Source: Kribbella italica (lineage in GTDB: Bacteria; Actinomycetota; Actinomycetes; Propionibacteriales; Kribbellaceae). Taken from it: DNA of 64,000 nt. Below, in pieces: positions 46,651-54,973 of this stretch; position 1 is the first letter of the stretch, and each line of letters starts with the position of its first letter. Made by a program: the position numbers and the translations under genes. The DNA lies in NCBI RefSeq assembly GCF_014205135.1, contig NZ_JACHMY010000001.1, forward strand, positions 806,001 to 870,000, read 5' to 3'. The notes beneath the pieces were generated by a model. The model searched no databases and was not told the DNA's origin. It saw nothing but the letters and a program-made list of their open reading frames with translations.

Positions 46651-47882
46651 CGTGCTCCTTCGCGGGAGGCTCCGGAGTAGACCAGGCACGCGGCCAGGGT
46701 GAGTTCGAGCAGGTACGGCGACGCGTCGCTGAGGCCGCTCTCGGTGAAGGAGGCGACGACGCAGTAGGCCACCAGGAACAAGGCCAGCGCCCGGCGCGGA
46801 CCGTCCGGCTGGAACCAGGCGGCGATCAGCACGAACAGCAGCATCGCCACGACGATGGCCACGCCGGCCAGGCCGATGTCGTAGTACGTTCCCAGCCAGT
46901 TGCTGTCGATCGGCAGGCCGTTGAAGGACTTGTTCGACAACCCGAGGCCGAAGATCGTCTCGAAGGTCGAGCGGGGCGCGGCCGCGATCGACTCCCAGAC
47001 AGCACGCCGGCCGGTGAGAGCGGCGACTTCCTCGGTGTCCTGTCCGCGGGCGAGCCACGTGGTCACCACCGAGCCGAGGGTGAGCGCTCCGATGGTGAAG
47101 GCGGCCGCACCGATGGCGAACGACTTGCGGACCCGCGACCTGGTGGTGAACAAGCTCAGGCCGGCGATGAGGATGCCGGCCAGCAGTGCGACCAGGGCGG
47201 TACGGGTGTGGGTCAGCAACAGGACTGGCACTGCCAGCACGACACTGATCAGGGCAACCTCGCGGCGCAGCAGGCCGGACAACCAGAGCACCGTGGTGAG
47301 ACCGACGGCCACCGCGGCGTAGTGGCCGACCTGGGTCGGTGGAATGGGCCACAGGGCTCCACCGAGCCGGTCGTCGGTGAGCGCTACGCCCGGAGCAGCC
47401 AGCAGTCCGAGCAGGACGGAGCCGAGCACGATCCACAGGAACATCAGGTGGGTTCGCACCAGCAACAGATCGCGCCGTGTCCACCACGGCGTCAGCAGCC
47501 ACAGCACCGTGACGAAGAGGATCAGCCGGGATGCCCGGAAGAGTGCGCCGAACAGGAACTCGGCCCCGACGCTGGCCAGCAGCGATTCCGCCGCCAGCAG
47601 AGCCAGCAGGAAGATGAAGACGCTGGGCCGGACGCGGGCCGGCCTGTTCACGCTCAGCGCCAGCACCAGAGCCACCACGAGGGAGGACTGGGTGATGAGT
47701 TTGCCGACGCTCCCCGGGATCGGCAGGATGTGCGGCGAACCGGGAAAGAACGTCAGCACGTTCAGCACCAGCAGGCCCCAGACGGCCTGGACCCGGCGCC
47801 GCCGCCGGCGTTGCGGTGAGAGGACCCGTGGTCCGTCGGGTCCGCCCGCGAGCCGCGCCCCGATCGTCGCGATCGCACTCAT
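46647..47882 (-). CDS. O-antigen ligase/polymerase-like membrane protein
   Basis: This 411-residue protein has about ten to twelve helices. A large loop contains LTGRRAVWESIAAAPRSTFE, which resembles the Wzy_C (O-antigen ligase) region with its conserved R..W pattern, and VGHYAAVAVGL and LLTHTRTALVALLAG in helices. It probably polymerises the repeat units or ligates the polymer to a cell-surface acceptor. ATG 47882 overlaps the preceding stop. Confidence 0.85.
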   Translation of the reverse strand: MSAIATIGARLAGGPDGPRVLSPQRRRRRRVQAVWGLLVLNVLTFFPGSPHILPIPGSVGKLITQSSLVVALVLALSVNRPARVRPSVFIFLLALLAAESLLASVGAEFLFGALFRASRLILFVTVLWLLTPWWTRRDLLLVRTHLMFLWIVLGSVLLGLLAAPGVALTDDRLGGALWPIPPTQVGHYAAVAVGLTTVLWLSGLLRREVALISVVLAVPVLLLTHTRTALVALLAGILIAGLSLFTTRSRVRKSFAIGAAAFTIGALTLGSVVTTWLARGQDTEEVAALTGRRAVWESIAAAPRSTFETIFGLGLSNKSFNGLPIDSNWLGTYYDIGLAGVAIVVAMLLFVLIAAWFQPDGPRRALALFLVAYCVVASFTESGLSDASPYLLELTLAACLVYSGASREGAR

Positions 47883-49504
47883 CGGCCGAACATCTCCAGA
47901 TCCCTGACCGGTCCGCCCGTGGCCTCGGTGACGCCGATGCCTTCGTCGGTGCGGTCCGCGTTGAGCACCACGGCCGTCTCGATCGACAGGCCGGCCAGCC
48001 GGAGCAGCTCCGCGGTGGCGTGCAGCTTGGTCGCCGTGGAGCGCCCCGCCGTCACCACGACCGCGGCCCGCGACGACCAGGTGGCCAGGTGATCCGCGCC
48101 GAGCGCGGGTGTCACGGTGGCCAGGGTCAGGACCAGGCCGGCGGAGTCCCAGGCCGCGTCGAGGGCGAGGTCGCCCGACCCGGTCGGCCGGTTGTTGTCG
48201 CCGAGGCGCAGGTAGCACCCTTCCGAGGGACCGGCGGCGGGATCGGGACGGAACACGTCGATCCGCCGGCCGCGGTCGCTGAAGTGTGACTCGTGCGTGC
48301 CGGTGGCCCTCACCCCCAGCAGATTCGCGAGCAGGCCGGTGCCACTCAGGTCGGCCACCAGGACGTGCTCGCCTTCGGCCGCCGCGGAGACGGCCAGCGA
48401 GGCGATCGCCAGAGCGGATGACCTGACGTCGTCGGCGCAGACCACGGCCAAGGCGGGCAGCGCCGCCTGCGAACGGTCGAGCTGCTGGTCGAGGTGCTGC
48501 GCGAGCAGACGGACTTCGGGGTGCCGCTGCTGGGACTCGCGCAGGTAGCCCGGGAAGGGCCACCACCGCCAGCGCGGCGGCCGGCCGGTGCTGAGCCGGA
48601 TCCGGGTCGCCAGCGAGCGGGCGATGTCCTGCCGCTTCCACAGCCGGTCGGACAGCAGCGCGCGGACGACGACGAAGCCGAGTCCGATGAACAGTCCTCC
48701 GAGGAGGCCCAGAGCGGCGTTGATCGCCAGTGTCCGCTTCGCCGAGGTGGGCACCGGGGCGGCTTCGTCGAGCAGGCGGGTGCTGTTCATCTGGGAGGCC
48801 TGGACCTCTTGATCCATGAGCTGCTGCTGGATGTACTTGAACTTCTCCCGCGCCGTGGTCAGCTTCGCACCCTCCGGGCTGTTGGGCTTCTCGAGTTCGG
48901 CCGGATCGTCGCCGACCGCCCTGACCGCGTCCTCGGCCTCGGTGAGCGCGGTCTGGGCCGCGGTCAGATCGCGACGCAGCGGGGCGTCCAGCTGCGCGAT
49001 CTGCTCCTTGCGGAAGGCCAGGTAGGTCTGCGCCAGGACGGTGGCCAGCTGGGTGGCCTGCTCGCTGGTCTTGGCGCTCGCCGTGATCTCGAGGACCCGG
49101 TCGGTCAGCGGAGTGACGGTGTACTGCTTGAGCAGGTCGTCCGGGGTCTCGGCCAGCTTGAGGCGGGCGATGGTCCGCTGTGCCACGGTGTGCGTGGTCA
49201 CCAGGCTGACGTCGGTGGCCGCTGCCCGGGCCGGGTCGTCGCCTTGGCGGTGGGTCAGGAGCAGCCGGACCGACGACACGCTGGCCGGTGGCAGTACGAC
49301 GGGCGCCGCCAGCCCGAGGACCAGCCCCACGACGGCGAGCAGGAGCCAGGTCCGCAGATGCCGTTTGACCGCATCGCGGAGGAATCGGACGGTCACCAGG
49401 CTGTCCGGCGGGTAGGCGGCCGACCGGTCCTCGGTGAACAGGTCGTCCTCGTCGTCCCAGGTCCGGTCGCCGCGCAGCGGCTCGGAGTACGGCTGGTTGC
49501 TCAT
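47879..49504 (-). CDS. Wzz-type chain-length protein with degenerate BY-kinase domain (1)
   Basis: This 541-residue protein has a first helix (about 52-75), a long periplasmic coiled-coil part, a second helix (about 265-290) and a cytoplasmic Rossmann-like domain (about 350-540). The latter lacks Walker A: ALAVVCADDVRSSALAIA stands where kinases have a GxxxGKST loop, and VLVADLSGTG replaces the Walker A' DxD. There is no Tyr cluster at the C-terminus. It should regulate export or chain length without autophosphorylation. Stop and start overlaps (ATGA) on both sides show tight coupling. Confidence 0.85.
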   Translation of the reverse strand: MSNQPYSEPLRGDRTWDDEDDLFTEDRSAAYPPDSLVTVRFLRDAVKRHLRTWLLLAVVGLVLGLAAPVVLPPASVSSVRLLLTHRQGDDPARAAATDVSLVTTHTVAQRTIARLKLAETPDDLLKQYTVTPLTDRVLEITASAKTSEQATQLATVLAQTYLAFRKEQIAQLDAPLRRDLTAAQTALTEAEDAVRAVGDDPAELEKPNSPEGAKLTTAREKFKYIQQQLMDQEVQASQMNSTRLLDEAAPVPTSAKRTLAINAALGLLGGLFIGLGFVVVRALLSDRLWKRQDIARSLATRIRLSTGRPPRWRWWPFPGYLRESQQRHPEVRLLAQHLDQQLDRSQAALPALAVVCADDVRSSALAIASLAVSAAAEGEHVLVADLSGTGLLANLLGVRATGTHESHFSDRGRRIDVFRPDPAAGPSEGCYLRLGDNNRPTGSGDLALDAAWDSAGLVLTLATVTPALGADHLATWSSRAAVVVTAGRSTATKLHATAELLRLAGLSIETAVVLNADRTDEGIGVTEATGGPVRDLEMFGR

Positions 49505-50718
49505 CGGGTCGTCCTCCTCGCCGTACCGGTGAGCAGGGTCGGCAGCCGCGAGCCGGTACGGCGCGACGACGACGAGACCCGCCCGATGGTGCGGTCGGTG
49601 GGATCGGGATCGACCACGATCAGGCCGTCGATCTCGCGGCCGTCCGCCGCGGCCGCGACGGCGAGCCGGGCCAGTTCCTCGGCCGTCACCGTCCCGGCCG
49701 ACAGCGCGACGATCGTGCTGGTGGTGCGTTCGGCACCGGCCGGCTGGGGAGTCTCCCGGTCGACCACGACGAGGTGGATGCTGAGGGCAACCTTCCCCGG
49801 GGGCTCCTGGTGGTTGTCGACCACGATCGCGGTGGACAGGCCGATCGAGGTCGCGAACGCGGCCAGCTGCGGACCGAGCGGCCTCGCCTTGTCGTCGCCC
49901 GCGAACGAGAGCACGGTCAGCGACACCGGCGCACCGCCCTTCACGTCCAGGCCGAGGTGGTGCAGCGTCTTGCGCAGGCTCCAGGCCTCGACCGCCGTGG
50001 GCGTGTAGTGCTCGAGCAGGTGGGCCCAGTCCGCGACGTTCTCGGCCCGGTACGCCGAGACCGAGGCGAGCACGGGCAGTCCGACCGCGTCCGAGACCTC
50101 GTCCCGCAGTCGCAGCCGCCGGTCACCGCGGGCCTTCGCCAGGACGCCGATCGATCCGGCCACCGCGCCGAGCAGAGCGCCCAGCAGCCCGAAGATCGTC
50201 CAGTGCACGGCCAGGTTGCCGCCGCGCGCCGTGGTCGCCTCCTCCAGGATGCGGGCGCCGGTCTTCTTCCCCAGGTCGCCCGGCAGCTTCTGGTCGGTGC
50301 TGACGAACACCAGGTAGACCTCGGCGACCGCGTTGGCCAGCTGGATCGCCTGCTGTGTCGACGTCCCGCGGGCGTCGATCTGGAGCACGTCCTGGGTGAC
50401 CGCGACGACCTCCACCCGATCGCGGACCACGTCGGTGGCCAGCGTCGGCGACAGGTTCTGGCCGGCGCTCTTGAGCACCGGCTCGCTGTTGGCGATGAAC
50501 ACCTGGGTCTCGATGCTCTGCGCGCCGGCCGCTTTCTCCGCATCGGTCGCCGGCGGCGGTGGCAGCACCACCATCGACGTCGCCGTGTGCAGCGGTGGCT
50601 GCAGCAGGGCGAAGCCGATACCGGCCAGCAGGCCGGCCGCCGCCACGATCGCGACCACGCGCCGTTGCCGCCGGATCGCGCGCCAGGACTTCCTGACGTC
50701 CAGCTCCTGTGTGCTCAC
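49501..50718 (-). CDS. Wzz-type chain-length protein with degenerate BY-kinase domain (2)
   Basis: This 405-residue protein has the same layout: N-terminal helix (RRVVAIVAAAGLLAGIGFAL), periplasmic part with the Pro-rich VVLPPPPATDAEK, second helix (about 190-212) and a cytoplasmic domain without Walker A (LTVLSFAGDDKARPLGPQLA). The C-terminus is Arg/Ser-rich. The start is GTG 50718 with GGAGGGG. A tandem pair of such proteins may form a mixed oligomer. A new promoter may lie in the 78 bases before it. Confidence 0.83.
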   Translation of the reverse strand: MSTQELDVRKSWRAIRRQRRVVAIVAAAGLLAGIGFALLQPPLHTATSMVVLPPPPATDAEKAAGAQSIETQVFIANSEPVLKSAGQNLSPTLATDVVRDRVEVVAVTQDVLQIDARGTSTQQAIQLANAVAEVYLVFVSTDQKLPGDLGKKTGARILEEATTARGGNLAVHWTIFGLLGALLGAVAGSIGVLAKARGDRRLRLRDEVSDAVGLPVLASVSAYRAENVADWAHLLEHYTPTAVEAWSLRKTLHHLGLDVKGGAPVSLTVLSFAGDDKARPLGPQLAAFATSIGLSTAIVVDNHQEPPGKVALSIHLVVVDRETPQPAGAERTTSTIVALSAGTVTAEELARLAVAAAADGREIDGLIVVDPDPTDRTIGRVSSSSRRTGSRLPTLLTGTARRTTR

Positions 50719-50773
50719 AGGCCCCTCCAGTCGAACGCCGTCCGTTGGTTCCTGTAATAGAGGGCGCGGGACG

Positions 50774-50804
50774 GGCACTGATACAGCAGCGGCCGATCAG
50801 TGCC
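50774..50804. promoter_or_regulatory. Inverted repeat with CTGATACA between lyase and Wzz genes
   Basis: GGCACTGAT and ATCAGTGCC (9 bp, perfect) flank 13 bases and overlap the stop codon of the lyase gene. The left arm continues to CTGATACA (50778-50785), identical to the half-site at 59526-59533 in the divergent promoter of the same cluster. It could be a terminator, an operator for the Wzz sub-operon, or both. Confidence 0.5.
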
Positions 50805-52767
50805 GGAAGAGGAACCTGTTGGTGACGTCGGAGTCCGCGCCGAGGCGGCCGGTCCCGAGCAGCGTCGTGCTCGCGGTCTTGTGGCCGAACCGGGGCGAGT
50901 ACCACCCGAGGATCGGATCGGTCTCGCCACGATGCACGGTCCAGGTCAGTTCCGGTGCAAGCTCCACCGTCGCCTGGCCGGTCGGCCAGCGGAGCCGGGC
51001 CATCGGGCCGTCGAGCTCGACCTCCACGGATGGCCCCAGGTGCCAGGCCATCCGGACAGCAGCAGCCGCGTCCAGGCTGTCCTCGACCCGCAGGACACCG
51101 CTGCGATGGTCCAGCTCGACCGTCCGGCGGTGCGTGACCGGTGGATCGGACGCCTGGTAACCGTCGTGCTCGGCGCTCCAGACCGACACGTCGGCGCCGG
51201 ACGAGAACCGCCGGACGCGGCCGGTCGCCCCGCACAGCCAGAGGAACGGCCCGCCGCGGACCGACTGTTCGGCCCCGCCGATCTCGACGGTGTTGTGGCC
51301 GATCGTCGAACCGAAGTAGTTCCGCCAGGCCGGTTCGCCGTGGTAGCTGTACGTTCCGGGGTCGGCCAGGATGTCGGTGCCGCCGACCCTGACCTCGATC
51401 GCCAGCGCGTCGCAGTGGGCATGGGCCGCGATCGACAGGAATCCGTGCGGTCCCGCGTCACCCCGGCACCAGATCTCCGGCCCGGGGTCCCGGCTGCGCA
51501 GGATCGCGATCCCCGCGTCCGCGAACTGCTCCGGCCGAGTGGCCGGGCGGTCAGGCTGAACCGGCCGGCCCACCAGCGATCCAGCCAGTACGCCGGCAGC
51601 GGTCGCCGGCGTCTCCGGCCACCACGAGGCACGGCCGACGAGGGCCGAGCCGAGGGACAGGAACGCCGACCAGTTCGTCAGCTCCGGCGGATCGAGCACC
51701 AGCACCTGGCCCTCGTCGTCGTCTCCTTGGCGGGGCGGCCGTACTGTCTCGTCGACGATCGCCGCGGCCACGTCGGCCATGCGGGTCAGCAACGACCAGG
51801 TCGGTGCTGCGAGCGGATGTCCGGCGGCGTCGGCCTCGACGGCGGCGTACAGGCCGAGCTCGGCGACGAAGCGGTGGTAGTCGGTCGCGAGCTCGCGGTT
51901 GACCCCGGAGGGGAAGGTGTTCGCGGCCAGCTCCCGTTCCAGCAGAGCCCCTGCGTCCCTGCGCCACTTCGCGCTCTCGGCGAACCAGGGAAAGGCGCAG
52001 GCGGCCACCAGCTGACCGGCGGCTTCGGCGATCACGTGGTTGTTCGCCGAGGAACCGCGACTGCGGAACGCGGCGAGATACCGCTGGTGCCAGTGGAGCT
52101 GCCGGACCGCGAGTTCGTTGTGCTCGAACAGGTCGGTCACGCCGGGCCAGTCGGCGAGCAGCCGTCTGATCCAGGTCCAGCTGATCAGGCGGGTACCGAT
52201 CTCGATCCCGCTGGTCCAGTGAACCCCGGACAGGAACGGGTTCTGCCGCCACCAGTCGTTCAGGTGGTCCGCGACCCGTTCGGCGTAGCTGTCGTCGTGG
52301 GTCAGGTACCAGGCCGCCGCCAGCTGCGTGAGGTGGTGGTGCCTCGACAACTCCCAGACCTGCTTGACGTTCCCGACCAGTTCTTCCGAGCGGTGGTTCA
52401 GCCGGAACGCGTACTGCGCAGGGTCGGACCGCCGGCCGGTCGCCGGATCCCGGAACCAGTCCGGCGAGCGCAGGTCGGTGCGGGCGATGCCCAGCACCTC
52501 CAGCTCACCGGCCAGGATCGCGTCGGCGGTCGAGATCACCGCCTTGCGCGCTTCCTCCGGTACGGCGGCCGCCGTACCGGACGGCAAGGTCGCGGTGAAG
52601 GCTCGCACTGATCCGCCCGGCAGAGCTTTCGGAGGTTCCTCGCCCGGCCGGACCTGCTGGGACGCCCAGGTGGTCCGGCGGACGTGGTCCCGCGTGCGCC
52701 AGGCCAGCTCGGTGGGCGACATCCGCCGCAGGCGCCGGACGTACCATCCCAGGGGCTGGCGGCTCAC
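50797..52767 (-). CDS. Heparinase II/III family protein (alginate-lyase-like fold)
   Basis: This 656-residue protein has an (alpha/alpha) toroid N-terminal domain (about 70-330, SGVHWTSGIEIGTRLISWTW and SSANNHVIAEAAG) and a C-terminal beta-sandwich with HAHCDALAIEVRVGG and ADPGTYSYHG, the landmarks of heparinase II/III-like lyases that cleave uronic-acid polymers. There is no signal peptide, which is common for members in exopolysaccharide operons. The start is GTG 52767, overlapping the upstream stop (GTGA). Confidence 0.88.
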   Translation of the reverse strand: MSRQPLGWYVRRLRRMSPTELAWRTRDHVRRTTWASQQVRPGEEPPKALPGGSVRAFTATLPSGTAAAVPEEARKAVISTADAILAGELEVLGIARTDLRSPDWFRDPATGRRSDPAQYAFRLNHRSEELVGNVKQVWELSRHHHLTQLAAAWYLTHDDSYAERVADHLNDWWRQNPFLSGVHWTSGIEIGTRLISWTWIRRLLADWPGVTDLFEHNELAVRQLHWHQRYLAAFRSRGSSANNHVIAEAAGQLVAACAFPWFAESAKWRRDAGALLERELAANTFPSGVNRELATDYHRFVAELGLYAAVEADAAGHPLAAPTWSLLTRMADVAAAIVDETVRPPRQGDDDEGQVLVLDPPELTNWSAFLSLGSALVGRASWWPETPATAAGVLAGSLVGRPVQPDRPATRPEQFADAGIAILRSRDPGPEIWCRGDAGPHGFLSIAAHAHCDALAIEVRVGGTDILADPGTYSYHGEPAWRNYFGSTIGHNTVEIGGAEQSVRGGPFLWLCGATGRVRRFSSGADVSVWSAEHDGYQASDPPVTHRRTVELDHRSGVLRVEDSLDAAAAVRMAWHLGPSVEVELDGPMARLRWPTGQATVELAPELTWTVHRGETDPILGWYSPRFGHKTASTTLLGTGRLGADSDVTNRFLFRH

Positions 52768-54947
52768 ACCAGTCCCTGGTTGCGGTGGGCAACGGCTACC
52801 GGCTGCCCGCTCGCGAGGCTCCGGTCCACGGCGATGGTGGCCCGGGTGGTGGCGACCAGGGAGTCCAGGGAGATCGGCATCGGCGTACCGGACCGGACCG
52901 CCGCCACGAAGTTCTCCAGCTCGGTCCGCTGGCCTTTGTCGGTACCGCCGCGAGCCTTCTTCGTCGCCGCGCGGCGACCGGTCCACAGCGACGCCTTCTG
53001 GAAGTTGTCGAGCCGGGCGTTGCGGCCACCGCCGGTGATGTCGAGGGTCTCCTTCGGGAACCGTGCGTTGCCGCAGCCGAGGTAGCTGATCGTGCCGGTC
53101 GAGCCGTTGTCGAAGCGCAGGGTCACCGTCACGTCACCGGCGTCCGGACCCGGTACGGCGTACACCTCGGTCGGCAGACTGCCCAGCCACCACGAGAGCG
53201 TGTCGATGAAGTGGCCGCCCTCCCCGGCGAACCGGGTGCCCTCGCGGTCCTGGTCGAGGTACCAGCTGGTGGAGTCCAGCCGGCCGGCGTTCACCAGGTA
53301 CCGCGCGGCCGAGCCGCCGCCCGGTTCGCCGAACCGGGACCGGAGGTCGGTCAGCAACGGAGCGAAGCGGCGGTTGAACCCGACCATCAGCCGATCGTTG
53401 CCAGTGGCATCGACGACGGCGATGATCCGGTCCAGCTCCTCGTCGGTCAGGGCGAGCGGCTTCTCCACGAAGACCGCCTTGCCGCGTTCGAGCGCACGGC
53501 AGGCCAGGTCGGCGTGGCTGCTGTGCCGCGTGACGACGAAGACCGCGTCGACCGAGTCGTCGTCCAGTACGGCGTCGGCGGTGGTCGAGATGCTCGTGAA
53601 ACCGAAGCGGCGCTGCGCGTTGGCCGCCGACAGCGACTTGTTCGTCGCGACGTGCGTCAGCGCGGCGTCCTCGTTCTTGGCCAGGTGCGGCAGCAGCATC
53701 GAGGACGCGTAGTTGCCGGCGCCGACGAACCCGAGCCGGACCTTGCCGCTGGTCCCGCTCACGGTGGACGGCCGGGGCGTGACCGCGGCGGGCACCGGCT
53801 GGGGGAGCGGCGTGGTCTCCGGGTACTCGAACAGGAAGCCGACACCGGGGAGCGCGCCCGTGCTCAGTTGCTGGTAGACCGCGGTCGCGTCCGCGATCGG
53901 GAAGATCCGCGCCACCAGCGACCCGACGTCGAGCTGCTCGCGGGCGATCAGGTCGATGAAGCACTCGAGGTTGCGCCGCTCGGTCCAGCGGACGTAGCCC
54001 GCCGGGTAGTCGATGCCCTCGAGCTCGTAGCGGTCGTCGTACCGGCCGGGTCCGTAGGACCGGGAGAACCGGACGTCCAGCTCCTTGTCGTAGTACGCGT
54101 TCCACGGCAGGTCGAGCTTGGTCTTGCCGATGTCGACGATCCGGGCCCGGTCGCGGGCCAGCCGCGCGGCCACCTCGACCGGTCCGTTGGACGAGCCGCC
54201 GGCGGCCAGCAGGACGTGGTCGGCGCCGAGTCCGTTGCTCGCCCCGAGCAACGCGCGTTCGAGGGTCGCGATCCCGGCGTCGTCGGCCGACGAGCAGGCG
54301 ATCGCGCCGGCCTTCTCCGCCATCCGGCAGCGGTCGTCGACGGTGTCGATCCCGAACACCCGGACGCCGGCCGCGACCAGCAACCGCACCACCAGCTGCC
54401 CGACCAGGCCGAGCCCGATGACCACCGCGGTGTCGCCGAGCTGCACCTCGGACTGCCGGACGCCGTGCATCGCGATCGCGCCGACGGTCGAGAACGCGGC
54501 CTCCTCCGGCCGCACGCCGTCGGGCACCGGGACGCACAGGTTGGTCGGGATCCAGTTGTACTCCGCGTGCAGGGCGAACTCGTTGCCCGCGGCAGCGACC
54601 AGCTGGCCGACGCTGAACTCCTCGGCACCGCGACCGACCTCGACCACGACGCCGCACAGCGAGTAGCCCAGGGGCGTGTAGGAGTCGAGCTTGTTCATCA
54701 CCTTCTGGTACGTGTTGACCGCACCCTGCTGGACGACGGAGTCCAGCACCTTCTTGACCTGGTCCGGCCGGGCCCGCGCCTTGCCGAGCATCGACAGCCG
54801 GGCCTCGCCGACCTTCATCAGCTCGGTCCCGGTGGAGATCAACGAGTAGAGCGACCGGACGAGCACCCCGCCCGGCGCACAGCCCGGCGGTGGCACGTCG
54901 AGAACCGCCAGCTCACCGGACTTGTAGTTCTGCGCTACCTGCTTCAT
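52764..54947 (-). CDS. Bi-domain oxidoreductase (zinc alcohol dehydrogenase-like + Gfo/Idh/MocA)
   Basis: This 727-residue fusion has an MDR-type dehydrogenase half (about 1-355; VVIGLGLVGQLVVRLL binds NAD) and, after a Pro/Thr linker, a GFO_IDH_MocA half (about 380-727; KVRLGFVGAGNYASSMLLP, VFVEKPLALTDEE). Such fusions are typical of exopolysaccharide clusters with heparinase-like lyases, often directly next to them. They are presumed to act on nucleotide or lipid-linked sugars. ATG 54947. Activity unknown. Confidence 0.9.
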   Translation of the reverse strand: MKQVAQNYKSGELAVLDVPPPGCAPGGVLVRSLYSLISTGTELMKVGEARLSMLGKARARPDQVKKVLDSVVQQGAVNTYQKVMNKLDSYTPLGYSLCGVVVEVGRGAEEFSVGQLVAAAGNEFALHAEYNWIPTNLCVPVPDGVRPEEAAFSTVGAIAMHGVRQSEVQLGDTAVVIGLGLVGQLVVRLLVAAGVRVFGIDTVDDRCRMAEKAGAIACSSADDAGIATLERALLGASNGLGADHVLLAAGGSSNGPVEVAARLARDRARIVDIGKTKLDLPWNAYYDKELDVRFSRSYGPGRYDDRYELEGIDYPAGYVRWTERRNLECFIDLIAREQLDVGSLVARIFPIADATAVYQQLSTGALPGVGFLFEYPETTPLPQPVPAAVTPRPSTVSGTSGKVRLGFVGAGNYASSMLLPHLAKNEDAALTHVATNKSLSAANAQRRFGFTSISTTADAVLDDDSVDAVFVVTRHSSHADLACRALERGKAVFVEKPLALTDEELDRIIAVVDATGNDRLMVGFNRRFAPLLTDLRSRFGEPGGGSAARYLVNAGRLDSTSWYLDQDREGTRFAGEGGHFIDTLSWWLGSLPTEVYAVPGPDAGDVTVTLRFDNGSTGTISYLGCGNARFPKETLDITGGGRNARLDNFQKASLWTGRRAATKKARGGTDKGQRTELENFVAAVRSGTPMPISLDSLVATTRATIAVDRSLASGQPVAVAHRNQGLV

Positions 54948-54973
54948 GGTGGTCTCTCGCTCGGGTAGGAGGG

